Assembly: GCA_036265325.1 (NCBI GenBank)
Contig: DATAPH010000030.1
Coordinates: 1 to 11,211, forward strand
From: AC-51 sp036265325
GTDB taxonomy: Bacteria; Actinomycetota; UBA4738; HRBIN12
DNA: 11,211 nucleotides
Direction of reading: 5' to 3'
The position numbers and the translations under genes were made by a program. Of this stretch, positions 6,504 through 11,211 are shown piece after piece. The number at the start of each line of letters is the position of its first letter. Within the stretch, counting starts at the first letter, position 1. Under the pieces are notes generated by a model. That model did no database searches and was not told the origin of the DNA. It saw only the letters and a program-made list of their open reading frames with translations.

Positions 6504-7504
6504 GCCGGCACCTCCACCACGTCGCGGAAGCACGCGGCGAACGCTTCGACCGTTTCCATCCGGCGCTGGCCGAGCGGAAAGACGTGGACCGAGTCGGCGC
6601 CCGCGGCGATCGCGGCCTCGATCCGGCCGCGCGCCTGCTCGCGGCCGCCGGCGAGCGCGACCTCGCGGACGAAGTCGTCGGGCAAGAGCGTGGCGGCGGT
6701 CGCAGCCTCCTGGAACTCGCCGCCCTTGTACGCCTCGCGGACGGCTTCGACCAGCGTGGGGTCGAGCCCCCAGAGCTCGCACACGACGGGCGCCGTCTGT
6801 GGGAACCATGCCGCGATCGTCCTCGCCGATCGCAGCGCGGCGGACTCGTCTTCGTCGACCGCCCCGTACGCGAACACCGCGATGTGCGGACGCGGGCGGC
6901 CCGCTGCGGCCGCACCCCGTTCGACGTGCTCGATCGCCCAGCGAAGCCCGTCCGGGAACAGCCCGACGAGCAGGATGACGCCGTCGGCGATCTCGCCGGC
7001 GAGCTCGAGCATCCTCGGTCCGCTCGCGGAGACGTAGACCGGGATGTCCGGGCGAGCGGCGAACCGCATGTGCGCGCCGTCGAGCGTGAACGCGTCGTCC
7101 TGCGCCGACACGGTCTCGCCGGCCCACAGGGCGCGGATCGCGGCGATCGAACCGCGCACCGACGCGAGCTTCGCGGGATGCATGCCCAGCGCGAGCAGCG
7201 GTCGATCGCCCGCGCCGATGCCAAGGACCATCCTGCCGCCGGAGATCTCGTCGACCGTCGCGGCGGCCGCGGCGGTGATCGCGGGGTGACGCGTCAGCGG
7301 GTTCGTCACGGCGGTCCCGAGCTGCAGCCGCGACGACCTGGACGCGGCGAGCGTGAGGTACGCGTACGAGTTCCGGGCGTGGAGCGACGAGTCGGTGAGC
7401 CACAGGTTGTCGAAGCCGAGCCCTTCGATGCGCTCGACCATCGTGGTGAACTCCGCGGGCGGATACGCGCCCTGCAGGACGACCCCGGAACGAGGCGGCG
7501 TCAT
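6500..7504 (-). CDS. LLM-class oxidoreductase, probably F420- or flavin-dependent
   Basis: A 334-residue TIM-barrel protein of the luciferase-like family, closest in motif pattern to the methylenetetrahydromethanopterin reductase (Mer)-like F420-dependent group. Landmarks are GTAVTNPLTRHP at 63-74, GIGAGD at 95-100, and the cofactor-binding stretch starting SASGPRMLELA at 159 and ending DGVIL near 178. Members either transfer hydride between F420 and a substrate or, as RutA does with FMN, oxygenate and open a pyrimidine ring; sequence alone does not decide which. It overlaps the M20 gene (ATGA) and the VOC gene (GTGA). The ATG at 7504 has GGGAAGG about seven bases upstream. In this context an action on the heterocycle is plausible but is inference. 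Confidence 0.88.
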   Translation of the reverse strand: MTPPRSGVVLQGAYPPAEFTTMVERIEGLGFDNLWLTDSSLHARNSYAYLTLAASRSSRLQLGTAVTNPLTRHPAITAAAAATVDEISGGRMVLGIGAGDRPLLALGMHPAKLASVRGSIAAIRALWAGETVSAQDDAFTLDGAHMRFAARPDIPVYVSASGPRMLELAGEIADGVILLVGLFPDGLRWAIEHVERGAAAAGRPRPHIAVFAYGAVDEDESAALRSARTIAAWFPQTAPVVCELWGLDPTLVEAVREAYKGGEFQEAATAATLLPDDFVREVALAGGREQARGRIEAAIAAGADSVHVFPLGQRRMETVEAFAACFRDVVEVPA

Positions 7505-8592
7505 CGGCGCGCCTTCCCGTAGCGGTCGACCGTCGCCGCAAGCGCCCGGACACCGCTGGCGATCGGCGCGATGTCGATCCACTCACCGGTTGTATGCTCG
7601 CCCGCGCCGGTGGTGATGCCGACCGCGACCGCCGGGATGCCGCGCGCGTGCGCCGCGTTCGCGTCGGTGCTGGTCGCCGGGTTCGTCACGGTGACGCCTT
7701 CCGCGATGAGGGCTGCCTCGGCGGCGCGAACAAGCGGTGCGCCGGGGTCGACGCGACCCGCCGGGCGGTCACCGATCGCCTCGAGCCGGACCTCGAGAGG
7801 CGCGGGCGTGGTCGCGACCGTCGACTCCACCGAACGTACGAGGTCGGCGAGCGCGGCCGGGTCGTCGGCGCGCAGGTCCACCTCGAACCAGGCGTCGCGA
7901 GCGCGGACGTTGATCCCCTCGCCACCCCCCACGCGACCGACGTTCACCGCCGTGCCCGGCGCGCGGCGTGTTGCAACGATCGTGGCGATGAGCGAGGCCG
8001 CCTGATGCACGGCGCTCGGGGCGTCGGCGGCCTCCCACGCATGCCCGCCGGGACCGCCGATCCGAACGCGTCGGCGCGCCGACCCGACCCCGACGGTCGA
8101 CACGCGGCCCAGATAGTTGCCCTCCACGGCGAGCAACGCGCCGACCTCGATCGGCGGGGCATCCAGCGCGGCGGTGACGCCCGCGAGATTCCCAAGCCCC
8201 TCCTCGCCGACGGTCGCACACAGCCAAACCGGCGGTCCGTCCGGGCCGATCCCAGCCGCCGCGGCGCCGATGCCCGCAACCCCGACCGCGTCGTCGCCGA
8301 CGCCGGGTCCACGCAGCGTGTCGCCGTCGCGCGCGATCTCGTGCGCCACGTCGCGGCCGAACACGGTGTCGAGGTGCGCCGCGAGCACGACGGCCGCGCC
8401 GGCACCCGAGCGGACGCGGGCCCACACGTTTCCCGCAGGATCGCCGTGGACGTCGTCGAAGCTATCGGCCCGCCACCACAGAGCGACGAGCTCGGCCCGC
8501 GCGGCCTCCTCGCCGGTCGGCGCCGGCACCGAGGCGAGCGTGATCGTGCGATCCACGACCTGATCCACGAGCGTCGCGCCGATCGCCTTCAT
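7501..8592 (-). CDS. M20-family zinc metallo-amidohydrolase (deacylase/peptidase)
   Basis: A 363-residue member of the M20 (ArgE/DapE/carboxypeptidase G2) family, which cleaves amide bonds with two zinc ions. The full catalytic set is visible: H73 with D75 (AAHLDTVF), bridging D100 (GPGVGDD), base E130 and ligand E131 (TVGEEGLG), E157 (AVEGNY) and the final His H333 (GEHTTGEW). H183 in GGPGGHAW matches the dimerisation-domain His. The length is normal and no signal peptide is present. B. subtilis YlmB, which deformylates N-formyl-aminomethylpyrimidine ahead of TenA, belongs to this superfamily. The TenA-type gene in this operon makes a similar N-deacylase role attractive, but dipeptidase or other deacylase activity cannot be excluded. 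The ATG overlaps the CoA-transferase stop (ATGA); no good ribosome site is visible, so coupling is likely. Confidence 0.92.
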   Translation of the reverse strand: MKAIGATLVDQVVDRTITLASVPAPTGEEAARAELVALWWRADSFDDVHGDPAGNVWARVRSGAGAAVVLAAHLDTVFGRDVAHEIARDGDTLRGPGVGDDAVGVAGIGAAAAGIGPDGPPVWLCATVGEEGLGNLAGVTAALDAPPIEVGALLAVEGNYLGRVSTVGVGSARRRVRIGGPGGHAWEAADAPSAVHQAASLIATIVATRRAPGTAVNVGRVGGGEGINVRARDAWFEVDLRADDPAALADLVRSVESTVATTPAPLEVRLEAIGDRPAGRVDPGAPLVRAAEAALIAEGVTVTNPATSTDANAAHARGIPAVAVGITTGAGEHTTGEWIDIAPIASGVRALAATVDRYGKARR

Positions 8593-9788
8593 GCGGCGAC
8601 CGCCACGCCCTTCTCGACGAGCGCGTCGACATCGGCCGTCGAAAGGCCAACCTCGACGAGCACGTCGCGCGTGTCTGCACCGAGGACGGGCGCCGGCCGC
8701 GGGAACGTGGCGATGGCGCCGTCGGTACGGACCGGCGGCGTCACCGCGCGGTACGGACCCGCCGCCGGGTGCTCGAGCTCCTGCACCCCACCGAGCGCAC
8801 GAACCTGTTCCGTGTTGAAGACCTGCGCGAGGTTCCGCACCTCGGCCGCCGGCACGCCGGCCTCGGCCAAGCGCGCCAGCCACTCGGCCGTCGGCCGCGT
8901 TCGAAGCGTCGCCTCCAAGGCCGCCGTCAGCTCGTCGCGATTGCGAACGCGAGCGGCGTTGTCCTCGAAGCGGGGATCCGACGCCAGGTCGTCGGCGCCG
9001 AGCACTGTGCAACAGCGCCGCCACAGGTCCTCGGAGCCGGCGCCCGCGAGCACGATCCAGCCGTCCTGCGTGCGGAACCCACCGTACGGCGCGAAGGTCG
9101 GCGAGTGCGTCCCCAAAAGCCCGGGCACCGACCCGGTCACGAACATCGCGGTCGCGAGCGTGCCGAGCGCCGACAGCGCGAACTCCAATAAAGAAGACGA
9201 CACGTGCGCGCCGACCCCGGTGCGCACGCGCTCGGCGTGGGCGGCCAGCAGGCCGACCGCGCACGACAGGCCGGCGCCGACATCGAGCAGCGGCGCGCCG
9301 ACCTTCACCGGCCCACTGTCCTCGCTGCCGGTGACGCTCATCACGCCGCTCTCGGCTTGCAGGATCAGGTCGAACCCGCCGCGCGCGGCGTCGGGGCCGA
9401 CCTCGCCGTACCCCGAGATCGAGCCGTAGACGATCGACGGGTGGCGCTCGTGCACGCCTTCCCAGTCAAGCGCGTGCGCGGCCAGGCTTCCGGGGCGGCT
9501 GTTCTCGACGACGAAGTCCGAGGACGCGAGCAGCGCCTCGCGCGCCTCCGCGGCCTCGGGTTTCCGGAAGTCGAGCGCCACGCTCCGCTTGCCGCTGTTG
9601 AGCGACAGGAACAGCACCGACTCGTCGCCGATCTTCGCCGTGCCCTGCGCGCGGTATGGATCGCCCTCGGGCGGCACCTCGAGCTTGATCACGTCGGCGC
9701 CGAAGGAGGCGAGCAACGCCGTCGTGTAGGAACCCGCGACGAACCGGGTGAGGTCGAGCACGCGCAGGCCCACCAACGGAGCGCTCAC
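8589..9788 (-). CDS. Class III CoA-transferase (CaiB/BaiF family)
   Basis: A 399-residue family III CoA-transferase, which moves CoA from one acyl-CoA to another carboxylic acid through an aspartyl-CoA intermediate. Signatures are LRVLDLTRFVAG near 8-19, GADVIKLE at 30-37, LNSGKRSVALDF at 63-74, and VENSRPG at 94-100. The catalytic Asp is D169 in APLLDVGAGL, at the same number as in formyl-CoA transferase. The GTG start at 9788 overlaps the mutase stop (GTGA); another GTG directly upstream at 9791 is equally possible and adds one residue. The downstream end overlaps the M20 start (ATGA). In context it probably activates an acid for the mutase or its product. Leu200 is encoded by TTA, a codon very rare in this DNA. 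Confidence 0.93.
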   Translation of the reverse strand: MSAPLVGLRVLDLTRFVAGSYTTALLASFGADVIKLEVPPEGDPYRAQGTAKIGDESVLFLSLNSGKRSVALDFRKPEAAEAREALLASSDFVVENSRPGSLAAHALDWEGVHERHPSIVYGSISGYGEVGPDAARGGFDLILQAESGVMSVTGSEDSGPVKVGAPLLDVGAGLSCAVGLLAAHAERVRTGVGAHVSSSLLEFALSALGTLATAMFVTGSVPGLLGTHSPTFAPYGGFRTQDGWIVLAGAGSEDLWRRCCTVLGADDLASDPRFEDNAARVRNRDELTAALEATLRTRPTAEWLARLAEAGVPAAEVRNLAQVFNTEQVRALGGVQELEHPAAGPYRAVTPPVRTDGAIATFPRPAPVLGADTRDVLVEVGLSTADVDALVEKGVAVAA

Positions 9789-11211
9789 CACAGGGCCGGC
9801 TCCCGGAACTCGCCGAACACCGAGCGGAACACGTCGGCCAGCTCGCCGAGCGTCGCGCCCGCCCGTGCGGCGGCGATCAACGGCGGCATCACGTTGGCGC
9901 CATCCCGCGCCGCGACCGAGACCGCGTCGACGGCGGCGGCGCACACGCCGGTATCGCGCGAGGCTACGCGCTGCGCCGTTCGCGCCGCGTGGCGCTCCCC
10001 CACGCCCGGATCTGCGGCGAACATGTCGCCGAGGCGGGGCTCCTCGTCGGCGGAGGCGTACACGTTCACGCCGACGCGAGGGCGGTCGCCGCTCGAGATC
10101 TCGCGCTCCAACCGGTAGGCCGACTCGGCGATCCACCGCTGCGGGGTGCCCGCCTCGATCGCAGCGGCCGCTCCCCCGGCAGCGTCGAGCTCAGCGATCA
10201 GCTTCTGCGCGCGCTCCTCGAGCTCGTCGGTGAGCGCCTCGACGAAGTACGAGCCTGCCAACGGGTCCGCGGTTCGCGCGACGCCCGACTCCAACGCGAT
10301 GATCTGCTGCGTGCGCAGCGACAGCGTGACGGCCTCTTCCGAGGGAATCTCGTACGCCTCGTCGTAGCCCATCACGTGGATCGACTGCGCGCCGCCGAGC
10401 ACGGCCCCCAAACACTGGATGGTCGAGCGCACCACGTTGTTCAACGGCTGCTGCGCCGTCAGCGTCGTCCCGGAGTTCCCCGAGAAGAACCGCAGCCGAC
10501 CCGACGCGGGGTCGCTCGCGCGGAACCGTTCGGTCGCGATCCGATACCACAACCGTCGCGCCGCCCGCAGTTTCGCTACCTCTTCGAACAGATCCATCGT
10601 GGTCGCGAAGTGGAACGACAGCCGAGGCGCGAACGAATCGAACGCGAGCCCGCGAGCGACCAGCGCCTCGCCGTACGCGATCGCGTTCCCCATGGCGAGC
10701 GCGAGCTCTTGGATCGCGTCGCACCCCGCCTCGCGCGCGTGATAGCCGGTGATCGAGATCGGGTTGAACCGCGGCAGCGCGCCCGCCGCGTACTCGATCA
10801 CGTCACAGCTCAACCGCAGCGACGGTTCGGGCGGATAGATGAACGTCTTGCGCGCGAGGAACTCCTTCAAGATATCGTTCTGGAGCGTGCCGGCCAGGTC
10901 CGCAGCGGCCGCGCCCTGCCGTTCGGCGGCGACCAGGTACATCGCGAGGATGATCGGAGCCGTCGCGTTGATCGTGAAGTTCACCGAGATCGCATCGAGC
11001 GGGATGCCGTCGAAGAGGTCGATCATGTCGTCCGCGGTGTCGATCGCCACGCCGACGCGCCCGACGTCGGCCCCCGCCGACGGGTGCGCCGAGTCGTAGC
11101 CGAGCTGCGTCGGCAGGTCGAACGCGACCGACAGCGCCGACTGCCCTCGCTCGAGCAGGAACTTGAAGCGCGCGTTCGCGTCCTCCGGTGAGCCGAACCC
11201 GGCGAACTGGC
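9785..11211 (-). CDS. B12-dependent acyl-CoA mutase large subunit, methylmalonyl-CoA mutase-like (N-terminus cut by window edge)
   Basis: The C-terminal 474 residues of a methylmalonyl-CoA mutase-family catalytic subunit, which rearranges the carbon skeleton of an acyl-CoA using adenosylcobalamin. The visible part starts at the position of residue 88 of the Propionibacterium alpha subunit and aligns gap-free to about residue 308. Retained pocket residues (that numbering, from memory) are S114, F117, S162, T195, Q197, R207, N236, Y243, H244, R283, S285 and E370. Changed ones are Y89 to F, S164 to N, F287 to H, H328 to F, Q330 to G and N366 to M. The chain ends near residue 560-equivalent with no DxHxxG cobalamin domain, so a separate small subunit must exist elsewhere. 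It stops in a GTGA overlap with the CoA-transferase. The family is certain; methylmalonyl-CoA as substrate is doubtful. Confidence 0.93.
   Translation of the reverse strand, partial: QFAGFGSPEDANARFKFLLERGQSALSVAFDLPTQLGYDSAHPSAGADVGRVGVAIDTADDMIDLFDGIPLDAISVNFTINATAPIILAMYLVAAERQGAAAADLAGTLQNDILKEFLARKTFIYPPEPSLRLSCDVIEYAAGALPRFNPISITGYHAREAGCDAIQELALAMGNAIAYGEALVARGLAFDSFAPRLSFHFATTMDLFEEVAKLRAARRLWYRIATERFRASDPASGRLRFFSGNSGTTLTAQQPLNNVVRSTIQCLGAVLGGAQSIHVMGYDEAYEIPSEEAVTLSLRTQQIIALESGVARTADPLAGSYFVEALTDELEERAQKLIAELDAAGGAAAAIEAGTPQRWIAESAYRLEREISSGDRPRVGVNVYASADEEPRLGDMFAADPGVGERHAARTAQRVASRDTGVCAAAVDAVSVAARDGANVMPPLIAAARAGATLGELADVFRSVFGEFREPALW

Noticed and set aside
7588..7596. TTGTAT-like half-site as a GntR operator
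   Set aside because: It is a single half without an inverted partner and lies inside the M20 coding sequence.
9785..11211. Assignment as 2-hydroxyisobutyryl-CoA or isobutyryl-CoA mutase
   Set aside because: It keeps Phe at the position where the former has Asp117, and keeps R207, which the latter replaces with Gln. The remaining changes fit neither from what I can recall.

Overview
The window is high-GC DNA in which every supportable gene lies on the minus strand, so transcription runs from the right edge (11211) to the left edge (1). The strong G/C preference at third codon positions, a luciferase-like (probably F420-type) oxidoreductase, GTG starts and overlapping genes suggest an actinobacterium-like organism, perhaps a soil lineage such as Thermoleophilia or Acidimicrobiia. 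That assignment is inference; no rRNA or phylogenetic marker is present.

In order of transcription the eleven genes are: the large subunit of a B12-dependent acyl-CoA mutase (N-terminus cut off at the right edge); a class III (CaiB/BaiF) CoA-transferase; an M20 metallo-amidohydrolase; an LLM-class flavin/F420 oxidoreductase; a VOC protein resembling methylmalonyl-CoA epimerase; a GntR/FadR-type regulator; a TenA-type aminohydrolase; a zinc alcohol dehydrogenase; an aldehyde dehydrogenase; and two tandem paralogous amidohydrolases, the second cut off at the left edge. Five junctions are 4-nt ATGA/GTGA overlaps, one is an 8-nt overlap, one is a 1-nt TGATG overlap, and the last three gaps are 34, 20 and 9 nt. 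The layout is that of one long translationally coupled operon. No stretch above about 35 nt lacks a gene, and no promoter, terminator, RNA gene, mobile element or CRISPR array was seen.

The genes can be read as one catabolic route (inference). An M20 deacylase with a TenA aminohydrolase recalls the YlmB-TenA pair that handles the pyrimidine of damaged thiamin. TenA would turn an aminomethyl group into a hydroxymethyl group, and the next two genes (alcohol then aldehyde dehydrogenase) could oxidise that alcohol to a carboxylate. The amidohydrolase pair could deaminate the heterocycle, the LLM enzyme could act on the ring, and the CoA-transferase, mutase and epimerase could carry a resulting branched acid into central metabolism. 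This would be breakdown of an aminopyrimidine (thiamin pyrimidine or a relative) rather than salvage. The mutase carries several unusual active-site residues and TenA has an Asp-to-Asn change at a catalytic position, so the real substrate may be something else.
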